Shown in pieces: positions 16,321 to 24,553 of a stretch of DNA of 52,629 nt. Each line of letters starts with the position of its first letter. Positions within the stretch are counted from its first letter, which is position 1. Below the pieces are notes generated by a model. It worked only from the letters and a program-made list of their open reading frames with translations, was not told the origin of the DNA and did not search any database. The stretch is taken from assembly GCA_902780305.1 (NCBI GenBank), contig CACZFB010000008.1:1-52629 (forward strand), given 5' to 3'. The position numbers were made by a program, and so were the translations under genes. The DNA comes from an uncultured Coriobacteriaceae bacterium (lineage in GTDB: Bacteria > Actinomycetota > Coriobacteriia > Coriobacteriales > Atopobiaceae).

Positions 16321-18924
16321 CTACGCCGTCTCGATGGAGGCGGCGTCCTGCAGGCCGAGCAGCTCCACAGCCTCCTCGCGCATCTTGTACTTCTGGATCT
16401 TGCCGGCCTCGTTCATGGGATAGCCGTCCACGAACACCACGTACTGCGGAATCTTCTCCTTGGCCACGCGGGCGCGGCAGAACTCCTTTACCTCCTCCTC
16501 GGTGGCCGTCTCGCCCTCCTGCAGGACGATCTCGGCGCACACGGCCTCGCCGTACACGCGGTCGGGCACACCGATTACCTGCACGTCCTTGGTCTTGGGG
16601 AAGGTATAGAGGAAGTCCTCGATCTCCTTGGGATACACGTTCTCGCCGCCGCGGATAATCATGTCCTTGAGGCGGCCGGTCACGCGATAGTAGCCGTCGC
16701 TCTGGCGCAGGAGGATGTCGCCGGAGTGCAGCCAGCCGTCCTCGTCGATGGCAGCGGCCGTGGCCTCGGGCATCTTGTAGTAGCCCTTCATGGTGTTGTA
16801 GCCGCGACTGCAGAACTCACCCGGCTCGTTGTCACCCAGCTCGGCGCCCGTCTCGGGGTCGATGATCTTGGTCTCCACGCCAAAGATGGGCAGGCCCACC
16901 GTGGTAACACGCTGCTCGATGGTGTCGGTGGTCTTGCTCATGGTAGTGGCGGGACTGGCCTCGGTCTGACCATAGGTGATGCAAATCTCGGTCATGTTCA
17001 TGCGGTCGATGACCTCGCGCATCTTCTCGATGGGACAGGGACTACCAGCCATGATGCCCGTGCGCATGTGGCTGAAGTCGGTCTCCTCGAATGCCGGGTG
17101 CGTGTTCATCATGGCAATGAACATGGTGGGCACGCCGTGGAAGCAGGTAATCTTCTCCTGGTTAATGCAGGCCAGACCCTTGCGCGGCGAGAAGGCCGAG
17201 ATGGGACTCATGGTGACGCCGTGCGTCATGGACGCCGTCATGGCCAGCACCATGCCGAAGCAGTGGAACATGGGCACCTGAATCATCATGCGGTCGGCCG
17301 TGGAGAGGTCCATGCAGTCGCCGATGGCCTTGCCGTTGTTCACCACGTTGTAGTGCGTGAGCATGACGCCCTTGGGAAAGCCAGTGGTACCGCTCGTGTA
17401 CTGCATGTTGCACACGTCGTCCTTCTTGATCTGCGCGCAACGCCAGTCCACCTCCGCCTGCTTTACGCGCGGGCTGAGCGCAAGCGCCTCGTTCCACGAG
17501 TAGCAGCCCGGATGCGGGCCGTCGATGGTAATCACGTTGCGCAGGTACGGCAGCTTGGCGCTGCGCCAGGCGCCGGGCCGACCGGCCTCGCCCATCTCGG
17601 GCACCAGCTCGTCCACGATGTCCAGGTAGCTCGTGCCCTTGTACTCGTCTATCATCACCAGCGTGCACGTGTCGCTCTGACGCAGCAGGTACTCCAGCTC
17701 GTGAATCTTGTAGCCGGTGTTAACGGTAACCAGCACCGCGCCAATCTTGACGCTCGCCCAAAAGGTGAGATACCACGCAGGCACATTGGTCGCCCAGATG
17801 GCCACCTTGTCGCCCGGCATAACGCCCATGGCAATGAGGGCGCGGGCGAACTCGTTAACGTCCTCCCTAAACTCCACGTAGGTGCGGGCGTAGTCCACCT
17901 CCGTAAAGCGGAACGCGGGCTGGTCGGGATACACCTCGCATATGTGGTCGAGCACCTGCGGGAACGTGAGGTCGATGAGGTGCTCCTTGGGCCAGGGGTA
18001 GGTCCCCGCGCCCGTGCGAGAAACCTGCAGCTCACCGGTAAGCTCCTCTTGGGGAGCGGCTACCTCGACCTGGGCCTTTTGCGTACTGCCAAGCTCCTCG
18101 CTTGGCGCCCCGCCAGCCAAATAGTCACGCATGTAGTTAATGAACTGCGGAAACACGATGCCCGGCTCGCCGATAGCGACCTCACGCGCCCAACGGCGAG
18201 GCCACTCGAACGAGACGTACCCGTCGAAGCCCGACTCGCGCAACGCGTCGAGCATCTCGCGCAGGGGCATGTCGCCCTCGCCCATCATGCGGTATTGCAG
18301 GTGGCCATCGGCTACCACGGAGTCCTTTATCTGACAATAACGCAAGTGGTGGCCCAGGTTGGCGATGGACGTCTGGGGCGACTCGCCATACAGGCGATAC
18401 GGGTGCTGCATGTCCCAGATGGCACCCACGTAGGGCGAGTCCACGGCGTCGAGCACGCGCGCTAGGCGAGCGGTATCGGCGTAGTTGGACTCGGTCTCCA
18501 TAAGCACGCACACGTCGTAGATGGCGGCAAAGTCAGCAAGCTGGCGCAGCGTGGCGATCACGGCGTCATCGTCCACGTTGTCCAGCGGCTCGATGTCGCG
18601 CGAGGGCAGCACGCGCACGAATGGCGTGCCCATCTCGCTCGCAAGCTCGATGTACTCCGTCACCTCGCTCATGGCTTCGATGCGACCCTGCTCGGTGCAC
18701 AGCTCGCTCGCGCTCGAGAAGCACGAGATCTCCAGGCCAATGCGCTCGAGCAGGATGCGCGTGCGGGCGCGCTGGCGCGCGAGGAAAGGCTGGGCCATGG
18801 GGGCAAACGCCTTGCCCGCCACACCGCGAATCTCGATGCCGTCGAATCCCAGGTCCTTTGCCATGGGATAGATGTCGGTCCATGCGTAGGCAGGGCAGCC
18901 AATGGTAGAGAATGAGAGCTTCAT
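16321..18924 (-). CDS. Fusion of a sugar-phosphate-isomerase-like TIM barrel to an AMP-forming acyl-CoA synthetase
   Basis: 867 residues in one uninterrupted frame. Residues 1-270 are a xylose-isomerase-like TIM barrel (AP-endonuclease family 2) with candidate metal ligands in VLMETESN (E143), AIWDMQH (D171) and SFEWP (E240). After a short linker (about 270-310) comes a complete adenylate-forming acyl-CoA synthetase: YTSGTTGFPKG at 509-519, the YGQTEASP motif, GRLKDMIIRGGENVYP and the C-terminal catalytic lysine in GKIQKYK. The ligase half would activate a carboxylic acid through an acyl-AMP to an acyl-CoA in the cytoplasm; its closest look is medium/long-chain fatty acyl-CoA synthase. What the barrel acts on is unknown; it may generate or open the acid substrate. 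GGAG lies about 10 nt upstream of the ATG. The gene stands alone, flanked by palindromes. Confidence 0.88.
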   Translation of the reverse strand: MKLSFSTIGCPAYAWTDIYPMAKDLGFDGIEIRGVAGKAFAPMAQPFLARQRARTRILLERIGLEISCFSSASELCTEQGRIEAMSEVTEYIELASEMGTPFVRVLPSRDIEPLDNVDDDAVIATLRQLADFAAIYDVCVLMETESNYADTARLARVLDAVDSPYVGAIWDMQHPYRLYGESPQTSIANLGHHLRYCQIKDSVVADGHLQYRMMGEGDMPLREMLDALRESGFDGYVSFEWPRRWAREVAIGEPGIVFPQFINYMRDYLAGGAPSEELGSTQKAQVEVAAPQEELTGELQVSRTGAGTYPWPKEHLIDLTFPQVLDHICEVYPDQPAFRFTEVDYARTYVEFREDVNEFARALIAMGVMPGDKVAIWATNVPAWYLTFWASVKIGAVLVTVNTGYKIHELEYLLRQSDTCTLVMIDEYKGTSYLDIVDELVPEMGEAGRPGAWRSAKLPYLRNVITIDGPHPGCYSWNEALALSPRVKQAEVDWRCAQIKKDDVCNMQYTSGTTGFPKGVMLTHYNVVNNGKAIGDCMDLSTADRMMIQVPMFHCFGMVLAMTASMTHGVTMSPISAFSPRKGLACINQEKITCFHGVPTMFIAMMNTHPAFEETDFSHMRTGIMAGSPCPIEKMREVIDRMNMTEICITYGQTEASPATTMSKTTDTIEQRVTTVGLPIFGVETKIIDPETGAELGDNEPGEFCSRGYNTMKGYYKMPEATAAAIDEDGWLHSGDILLRQSDGYYRVTGRLKDMIIRGGENVYPKEIEDFLYTFPKTKDVQVIGVPDRVYGEAVCAEIVLQEGETATEEEVKEFCRARVAKEKIPQYVVFVDGYPMNEAGKIQKYKMREEAVELLGLQDAASIETA

Positions 18925-19076
18925 GGGGTTGTATCTCCGCTTCTGGATTTGGGTTTAAGGGCAAAACGACTGCAAAAGGGGTTACGGGCGCGACCGCTTG
19001 CTCGCGGAAGCGCCTACAGAAGCAGCAGCCCTATGAATGCACAAGATTCCATGCAGGATGTTATACCACCGATTGA

Positions 19077-19101
19077 GGCCCGCGCGAACGCTGCGCGGGC
19101 C
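19077..19101. other. Short GC-rich hairpin in the intergenic gap upstream of the fusion gene
   Basis: GGCCCGCGC and GCGCGGGCC flank a 7-nt loop. It lies about 155 nt upstream of the fusion gene ATG and could be a leader hairpin. The rest of 18925-19139 shows no ORF or RNA gene that I recognise. Confidence 0.4.
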
Positions 19102-19139
19102 CTCGTCACACACGCGAAACACGCCCGTGGTATGCAATC

Positions 19140-19210
19140 GCCGGTCAAAGGGGATGACCCCCACCGATTGTCCGTAGACCTATCGGTGGGGGTCATCCCC
19201 TTTGACCGGC
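19140..19210. repeat. Family A palindrome, 29-bp perfect arms
   Basis: 19140-19168 and 19182-19210 are exact reverse complements around a 13-nt loop. The arm contains a diverged family core (GGGGATGACCCCCACCGAT). It starts 10 nt after the metalloprotease stop codon, consistent with a terminator for that gene. Confidence 0.75.
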
Positions 19211-19219
19211 TTGTTCTCG

Positions 19220-21343
19220 CTACGAGGCAAGCGACGGCAGCGTAACCGTCTTGCCCGCCTCAACGTGAATGGCATTCTCGTCGGTGACCCAGGAGTTGTC
19301 GGACTTCTCGACCTGTATCCAGTGGCGGTCTGCATCCTTACCCACACACGCGCTCCTCGTGTTGTCGCTGCTGTCAGCCCCCTTGTTCAGGACAGCATAG
19401 TAATCTCCCGCGGGCGCGTTGATCATAACGACGGTGGATCCAATGGGAGGCCAGCTCAGAATCTCGCCCCCCTCGGTCGCGCTCGCCAGCGCCAGGGTAA
19501 CGGTTCCCTCCTGCACCAACTTCTGGTCCGCGACGTCGAGGGTCACGATGCCACAGCCTTCCGTCGGCTCGGGCTTTACCGTGGTCTGCGTGTACTTGGC
19601 ATCCGCGATGGCCTTCTTAAGGGGCTCGACGTACTGAGAGAACCCACTGTGCTCCATGCACCAGGGTAACAGCTCCGCCATCATGGGATAGTCGGTGCGC
19701 GGCGTCATGGCTAGCGCCACGTTCATCCAGAAGAACTGCTGGTCTTCGGGCTTCATGCCCGCCTGGTCCAGCTTGTACGAAACGATGTTGAGCAGCGACG
19801 AGTTAATGTGCACGCCACCGTAGTCGTTGTTTTCGGTGCCCTGGGCGACCATGGGAACGTAGTACGTGTCGCCAACGAACTCGGGCTGCTGGTGCGCGTG
19901 GGGGTCCTTCATCGAGCGCAGGGTGTTCTCCACGCCCGATCCCGCGCCAAGCTCCCAGGCGATGTCGGGCTTATCCTCAATGAGCATTTCCACAAGGTTG
20001 CCCATAACGTCACTCATGCCCTCGTTGATGGCGCCGTAATCGTTGCGATACAGGTTGGAGGTCATGGTGGTGCCCGTCAGGCAGTGCGTGAACTCGTGGG
20101 CAATAATGTCGGTGTTCTCGCCGTCGGGGTTGATGCGGTTAAAGCAGAACACCTGGTAGCCGTTTTGGCTGCCCATGTAGAGCGCCTGGTCCTGCTGCTC
20201 GCCGTTCGTGTCCACGTAGTTCATGAGCAGCAGCGTGGGCGTGCCCTCGCCGTCGGCACCCGTCCACCCAATGCCGTCGAAGAAATCCCATACGCGAATA
20301 AACGTGTCGTAGGCGAGCAGGTCGAAATTGTCGAAGGAGTTTTCCTTGGACGCACAGACCGAGAGCTTCTCGTTGTATCTGTAGTCTGCGTAGTCGGCGC
20401 ACAGAATCTTGCGCCTGGCATCGCCCAAAACGATCGTGCCGTCCTGCTTGTCCTTGAGTACGGGCACCTTAATCGTCTTCGTCTTGCCGTCGTGCAGGGT
20501 CGTGTCGAAGGTGCTCTCGCCCTCCTCGTACGCGTCGAACTTAAACGTAATGGTGTTGCCGGCGAGAGCCTCCTTGTTGTTGGGCTCCACCACGGGGATG
20601 GCATACAGGTAGTCGCCGTCCTCACTCACGTAGTGCGCGAGGTAGCCCATCTCGGCGTTGTCCAGGTAGTTGTTCGTGTAGACGACCCACGCATAGCGGT
20701 ACTTGTCGGGAGCATCGTCGCTCAGTGGGATAACCGTCTGCTCGCTCGCGCCGCTCACGATGTTCGCGCCCTTGACGCCATCCTCCTTGAGGGCCGTGGA
20801 CACGGCCTCCTCGGCCTTCTCCTGAGTCGCGCCCCAAGCGGTGAGGTCTGGTGCCTTAACCTTCGGCAGAATCGAGCTCACCAGGCCAATGGCCTTGCCG
20901 TCCTTGTTTACGATGAGCTTGACGCTCGCCCCGTGCACCCGAACGTCGCCGGCACGCTGAGAGAACACGTAGTAGGTAACGCCATCCTCCGTGGGACGCT
21001 CCGCCGTAATCTCAAGCGTGGTGGTGTCGTCCGCGCCAATGCGGTTGTAGACGCTCTGCACGGCCTTGAGCGCGTCCTCCTGGCTCTTTACCGTTCCGTT
21101 GTAGAACTCCTCGCCAATAAAGGTGGACACGACGCCATTGCCCTCCAGCGCGTCGTCGTAGGCGGCCTGCCTTTCGTCCTCCGACGCCTCCTGTTGCGAC
21201 GCCTCCTGTTGCGTCGTCTCTTGCTTCTCGGGCTCTGGTGCCGCGCTATTCTGTTGCGCCCCACAGCCCGTTACACCAGCCAGCACAAACGCCAGCACCA
21301 CGCCCAAAAACAGTCTCGGATAATGCTTTGGCTTGAGTCTCAT
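19220..21343 (-). CDS. Thermolysin-like (M4 family) zinc metalloprotease lipoprotein
   Basis: 707 residues from the ATG ending at 21343. The signal ends in a lipobox (VTGC, Cys27), so the protein is tethered to the outer face of the membrane. A Gln/Glu/Ala linker with a DNA-level direct repeat (QQEASQQEAS) follows. Residues about 60-250 resemble the FTP/PepSY propeptide of M4 proteases. The catalytic domain has HEFTH at 416-420, the third zinc ligand in INEGMSD (E441) and the active-site histidine in DYGGVHINSS (H512), so it should be active. It is longer at the C-terminus than thermolysin, with an extra domain of about 100 residues after H512's subdomain. It likely degrades extracellular peptides or processes surface proteins. 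Confidence 0.93.
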   Translation of the reverse strand: MRLKPKHYPRLFLGVVLAFVLAGVTGCGAQQNSAAPEPEKQETTQQEASQQEASEDERQAAYDDALEGNGVVSTFIGEEFYNGTVKSQEDALKAVQSVYNRIGADDTTTLEITAERPTEDGVTYYVFSQRAGDVRVHGASVKLIVNKDGKAIGLVSSILPKVKAPDLTAWGATQEKAEEAVSTALKEDGVKGANIVSGASEQTVIPLSDDAPDKYRYAWVVYTNNYLDNAEMGYLAHYVSEDGDYLYAIPVVEPNNKEALAGNTITFKFDAYEEGESTFDTTLHDGKTKTIKVPVLKDKQDGTIVLGDARRKILCADYADYRYNEKLSVCASKENSFDNFDLLAYDTFIRVWDFFDGIGWTGADGEGTPTLLLMNYVDTNGEQQDQALYMGSQNGYQVFCFNRINPDGENTDIIAHEFTHCLTGTTMTSNLYRNDYGAINEGMSDVMGNLVEMLIEDKPDIAWELGAGSGVENTLRSMKDPHAHQQPEFVGDTYYVPMVAQGTENNDYGGVHINSSLLNIVSYKLDQAGMKPEDQQFFWMNVALAMTPRTDYPMMAELLPWCMEHSGFSQYVEPLKKAIADAKYTQTTVKPEPTEGCGIVTLDVADQKLVQEGTVTLALASATEGGEILSWPPIGSTVVMINAPAGDYYAVLNKGADSSDNTRSACVGKDADRHWIQVEKSDNSWVTDENAIHVEAGKTVTLPSLAS

Positions 21344-21394
21344 GGCACCGCCCACCTCTCGATCCGTCACTGTTTTCCATCATACACGAGTATG

Positions 21395-21468
21395 GGTGTC
21401 CGTTTGGGAAGAGGTGCCCTTGCGACATGCAAGCATGTCGCAAGGGCACCTCTTCCCAAACGGACACC
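21395..21468. repeat. Near-perfect 74-bp palindrome, 36-bp arms, 2-nt centre
   Basis: 21395-21430 and 21433-21468 are exact reverse complements with only AA between them. It lies between the acyl-CoA synthetase stop (21516) and the protease start (21343) on the minus strand, so it can terminate the former and block read-through into the latter. It is the longest perfect stem in the window and unrelated in sequence to family A. Confidence 0.8.
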
Positions 21469-21515
21469 ACCCGTCCACATTCGCCAACGGAGTGGTCAGT
21501 TCGTGAAAAGCGCTG

Positions 21516-23309
21516 CTAGATCAGGCCGTCGCGCTTGTCGTGGACGTTGACCGCCGCCTCGTCGGCCTTGCGGATGGCCACACGGCGAATCTTGCCGTTA
21601 ACGGTCTTGGGCAGCTCGTCCACGTAGTCAATGATGCGCGGATACTTGTATGGCGCCGTCTCGCGCTTGACGTAGGATTGCAGCTCGCGCGTGAGCTCGG
21701 GCGAGCCCTCGTACGCCGAGTGCAGCACGATGGTGGCCTTTACGGCCTTGCCGCGCACGGGATCAGGCACGCCGGTAACGGCGCACTCGCGCACCGCAGG
21801 ATGCTCCAGCAACACGCTCTCTATCTCGAACGGGCCAATGCGGTAACCCGAGCTCTTAATAACGTCGTCGTTGCGGCCCACGTACCACAGGTAGTCGTCC
21901 TCGTCGCGCCACGCCGTGTCGCCCGTATGATACCAGCCGTCATAGATGGCCTCGGCGGTCTTCTCGGGGTCGCGATAGTACTCCACCATAATGCCCTCGG
22001 GCTTGTGCTCGGGGTCGTAGGCAATGCAGATCTCGCCGGTCTCGCCGTCTTCGCACTCGCTGTGATCCGGACGCAGGATACGGATGTCGTACAGCGGCAC
22101 GATCTTGCCCATGGAACCCGGCTTGGGGTGTGAACCGTTGAGGTTGGCCACGGTAAGCGGCGTCTCGGTCTGGCCGAACCCCTCGTAGATGGTGAGGCCC
22201 GTCTGCTGCTTCCAAAAGTCGTACAGGTCGGGGTTGAGCGCCTCACCTGCCGTAGTGCAGTACACGAGCGACGTGAGCTTGTACTGGGTCTTCTCGTCGT
22301 GCTGCATGTGCCGCATGAGTAGACGGTACATGGTGGGCGGGCAGCACAGCGTGGTAATGCCGTAGTCGTCAATGTGCGAGAGGATCTCGTGCGCGTGGAA
22401 GCGGTCGAAGTCGTAGGTGAACACGCACGACTCCATGGTCCATGCGCCATAGAACTTGCCCCACACGGCCTTGCCCCATCCGGTGTCGGCAATGGTAAAG
22501 TGCAGGCCGTTGTCGCCCACGGTGTTGTGCCACAGCTTGGCGGTAATGGTGTGCGCCAGCGCGTAGGTGTAGTCGTGCAGCACCATCTTGGGGTTACCCG
22601 AGGTACCGCTCGAGAAGTACATGATCATGGGTTCGTCCACCGTGGTAGCCACGCGTCCCCAAAAGTCGCTTGCCGCACGCACGCCGGCGTTGAAATCTAC
22701 CCAGCCTTCGCGTTCGCAGGTGAGCTCGCAAATGTGCTCGGGTCCCGAGAGCGCCTGGTGCGCCGCCGGATCGAAGTCCGGCTGATCCACCGCGAGGCCG
22801 GCGCCTCCGGCAGCAACCAGAATCTTGGTCTCTAGGTCGGGGCACATCGGCTGGACGGCATCGCACACGTCGGCGATGGTGCCGGCGTCGGTGCAAATGA
22901 TCGCCTTGATGCCCGCCGACTCCAGGCGATAGTGCAGATCGTGCTCGCGCAGCATAAAGGTTGCCGGTACGAGCAGCGCGCCAATCTTGTGCAACGCCAC
23001 TGCCGTGATCCAGAACTGATAATGGCGGCGCAGGATTACCAGCACCGCGTCACCTTTGCGAATGCCCTGCGAGACGAGGAAGTTCGCGCACTTGTCCGAC
23101 CAAAACTTGATGTCGCCGAAGCTAAACCGATGCTCCTCACCCTCGGGGTTGCACCACACCATGGCAGGACGGTCGGGTTCCACGGTTGCTATATCGTCCA
23201 CCACGTCGTAGGCCCAGTTAAAGGTCTGCGGGTAGTGCAGCGAGAGGTGCGCAACCTCGCCGTTTCGGTCGCGGCTTTCCGACAGGTAGTTCTCACTCAG
23301 ATAACGCAT
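21516..23309 (-). CDS. AMP-forming acyl-CoA synthetase (medium-chain/benzoate-like)
   Basis: 597 residues. It shows the nucleotide-binding loop YFSSGTSGNPKM, the GFGQTETPL motif, YHTGDTAWRDEDDYLWYVGRNDDVIKSSGYRIGP-type hinge elements and the C-terminal lysine in KTVNGKIRR. These place it in the medium-chain acyl-CoA synthetase group, which activates fatty or aromatic acids to CoA thioesters with ATP. The ATG ending at 23309 has AAAGG upstream; an in-frame GTG six codons earlier has no ribosome binding site. The gene for an XRE-cupin regulator lies 126 nt upstream in the same orientation, and this pairing suggests that the regulator senses the substrate or product. The gap holds a small hairpin and a GATAAT box. 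Confidence 0.9.
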   Translation of the reverse strand: MRYLSENYLSESRDRNGEVAHLSLHYPQTFNWAYDVVDDIATVEPDRPAMVWCNPEGEEHRFSFGDIKFWSDKCANFLVSQGIRKGDAVLVILRRHYQFWITAVALHKIGALLVPATFMLREHDLHYRLESAGIKAIICTDAGTIADVCDAVQPMCPDLETKILVAAGGAGLAVDQPDFDPAAHQALSGPEHICELTCEREGWVDFNAGVRAASDFWGRVATTVDEPMIMYFSSGTSGNPKMVLHDYTYALAHTITAKLWHNTVGDNGLHFTIADTGWGKAVWGKFYGAWTMESCVFTYDFDRFHAHEILSHIDDYGITTLCCPPTMYRLLMRHMQHDEKTQYKLTSLVYCTTAGEALNPDLYDFWKQQTGLTIYEGFGQTETPLTVANLNGSHPKPGSMGKIVPLYDIRILRPDHSECEDGETGEICIAYDPEHKPEGIMVEYYRDPEKTAEAIYDGWYHTGDTAWRDEDDYLWYVGRNDDVIKSSGYRIGPFEIESVLLEHPAVRECAVTGVPDPVRGKAVKATIVLHSAYEGSPELTRELQSYVKRETAPYKYPRIIDYVDELPKTVNGKIRRVAIRKADEAAVNVHDKRDGLI

Positions 23310-23435
23310 TATGTAAATCCTTTGCACAGAGATTATCTACACGACAAACAGGAACATGGCCATACGGCCACCTGCGTGGGCATGCCACGCAACTGTATTG
23401 GTTTAACGGCACCGTCCGCAGGAAGGGGACGATGC

Positions 23436-24032
23436 CTAGATAATCTCTTTGCGCTTGGGGTCGAAGACGACCGCGAGGATTTGCGCATCCTCGCCGTCTA
23501 TGGCAATCATGCCGTGGCCACGACCGGAGTCGTAGAAGAGCGTGTCGCCGGGACCCACTTCCTCAAAATGATCCTCAAAGCGGAACCGCAGATGACCCTT
23601 GAGGACGAAGTCCATCTCCTGTCCCTCGTGATAAGACAGATGGATGGGCTCGTGCTGGCTGCCCGGCTGGTAGGGCACGTCCACGAGGAACGTCTCGCCC
23701 AGGCGGTTACGAAAGTGCGGTGCCTTATGCTGGTAGTGGAAGTCGCTGTGGCGCTCGAGCACCAGGCCCTGACCCGCTCGCACGACCTCGTAGTGGCGCA
23801 GGCGCGGGCTCTCGCCCGTGAGCAGCTCGACCACGTCCACGCCAAACTTCTTGGCGCACTTGTAGACGAAGGTAAAGGTAAGGTCCATGTCGCCGCTCTC
23901 GCGTGCGATGTACTCGTCGGCCGAGCGACCCGTGGCCTCCGCCATATCCTCGATAGAAATCTCGTAGTCCTCGCGCAACGAGCGAATGCGGGCTGCCACT
24001 TCTTGGCGATTGTCCAAGTTCTCGGCTTCCAT
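23436..24032 (-). CDS. XRE-type HTH and cupin-domain transcriptional regulator
   Basis: 198 residues: an N-terminal XRE helix-turn-helix (about residues 8-72) and a C-terminal cupin barrel (about 100-190) containing HEPIHLSYHEGQEMDFVLKG and the second cupin motif GPGDTLFYDSGRGHG. Such proteins bind operator DNA and sense a small ligand through the cupin. The ATG follows GGAGGAAGG. It is upstream of, and co-oriented with, the acyl-CoA synthetase gene, which it probably controls together with itself through the inverted repeat in its own promoter region. Confidence 0.9.
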   Translation of the reverse strand: MEAENLDNRQEVAARIRSLREDYEISIEDMAEATGRSADEYIARESGDMDLTFTFVYKCAKKFGVDVVELLTGESPRLRHYEVVRAGQGLVLERHSDFHYQHKAPHFRNRLGETFLVDVPYQPGSQHEPIHLSYHEGQEMDFVLKGHLRFRFEDHFEEVGPGDTLFYDSGRGHGMIAIDGEDAQILAVVFDPKRKEII

Positions 24033-24072
24033 TGCAGAACCTTCCTCCGGATGCGATGCAAGTACTTTAGCA

Positions 24073-24109
24073 CATCCCGCATGACAGCAGAGTTACATTT
24101 TACGGGATG
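24073..24109. promoter_or_regulatory. Candidate operator for the XRE-cupin regulator
   Basis: CATCCCG (24073-24079) and CGGGATG (24103-24109) form an inverted repeat whose half-sites are about 30 nt centre to centre (three helical turns), 40-77 nt upstream of the regulator ATG. It encloses a possible TAAAAT -10 box on the minus strand. Autoregulation is inferred from position only. Confidence 0.35.
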
Positions 24110-24112
24110 GCT

Positions 24113-24176
24113 ATCAAAGGGGTAACCCCCGCTGATTGGCTGCGTGCAACCGATCAGCGGGGGTTACCCCTTTGAT
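24113..24176. repeat. Family A palindrome, 24-bp perfect arms
   Basis: 24113-24136 pairs exactly with 24153-24176; the 16-nt middle can extend the stem imperfectly. It starts 18 nt beyond the rpsJ stop codon and ends the truncated str/S10 operon where rplC would be expected. Confidence 0.8.
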
Positions 24177-24193
24177 TTGTGGCTACGAGCTCC

Positions 24194-24502
24194 TTAGAGC
24201 TTGATGTCGATGTCGACGCCCGCCGGAAGGTCGAGGCGCATGAGGCTGTCGACCGTGGAGCTCGAGGGATCAAGGATGTCGATGAGGCGCTTGTGGGTAC
24301 GCATCTCGAACTGCTCGCGCGAGTCCTTGTCCTTGTGGGGCGAGCGGATGACGGTGTACAGGTTACGCTCGGTAGGCAGGGGGATGGGGCCACTCACGCG
24401 GGCGCCGGTCTTTACGGCGGTGTCCACGATGAGCTTGGCGGACTGGTCCACTACCTCATGATCGTAGCCCTTGAGGCGGATCCTAATCTTTTGGCTTGAC
24501 AC
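24194..24502 (-). CDS. rpsJ: 30S ribosomal protein S10
   Basis: 102 residues, matching the usual S10 length and the family pattern ([64 protein letters not shown]). I choose the GTG ending at 24502 because GGAGG lies 5 nt upstream; the ATG four codons earlier is itself part of that ribosome binding site and would add a non-family extension. S10 contacts 16S rRNA and NusB/NusG. It follows fusA directly, with no tuf gene between, and is not followed by rplC: it is cut off from the S10 operon. Confidence 0.96.
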   Translation of the reverse strand: MSSQKIRIRLKGYDHEVVDQSAKLIVDTAVKTGARVSGPIPLPTERNLYTVIRSPHKDKDSREQFEMRTHKRLIDILDPSSSTVDSLMRLDLPAGVDIDIKL

Positions 24503-24553
24503 TGTTACCTCCATGGTGCGGGGCCTTCGCCCCGCCTAGGCTACGGACATTAC

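Noticed and set aside
24503..24514. Longer S10 starting at the ATG ending at 24514
   Set aside because: That ATG is part of the GGAGG ribosome binding site for the GTG four codons later, and the extra residues are not part of the S10 family.
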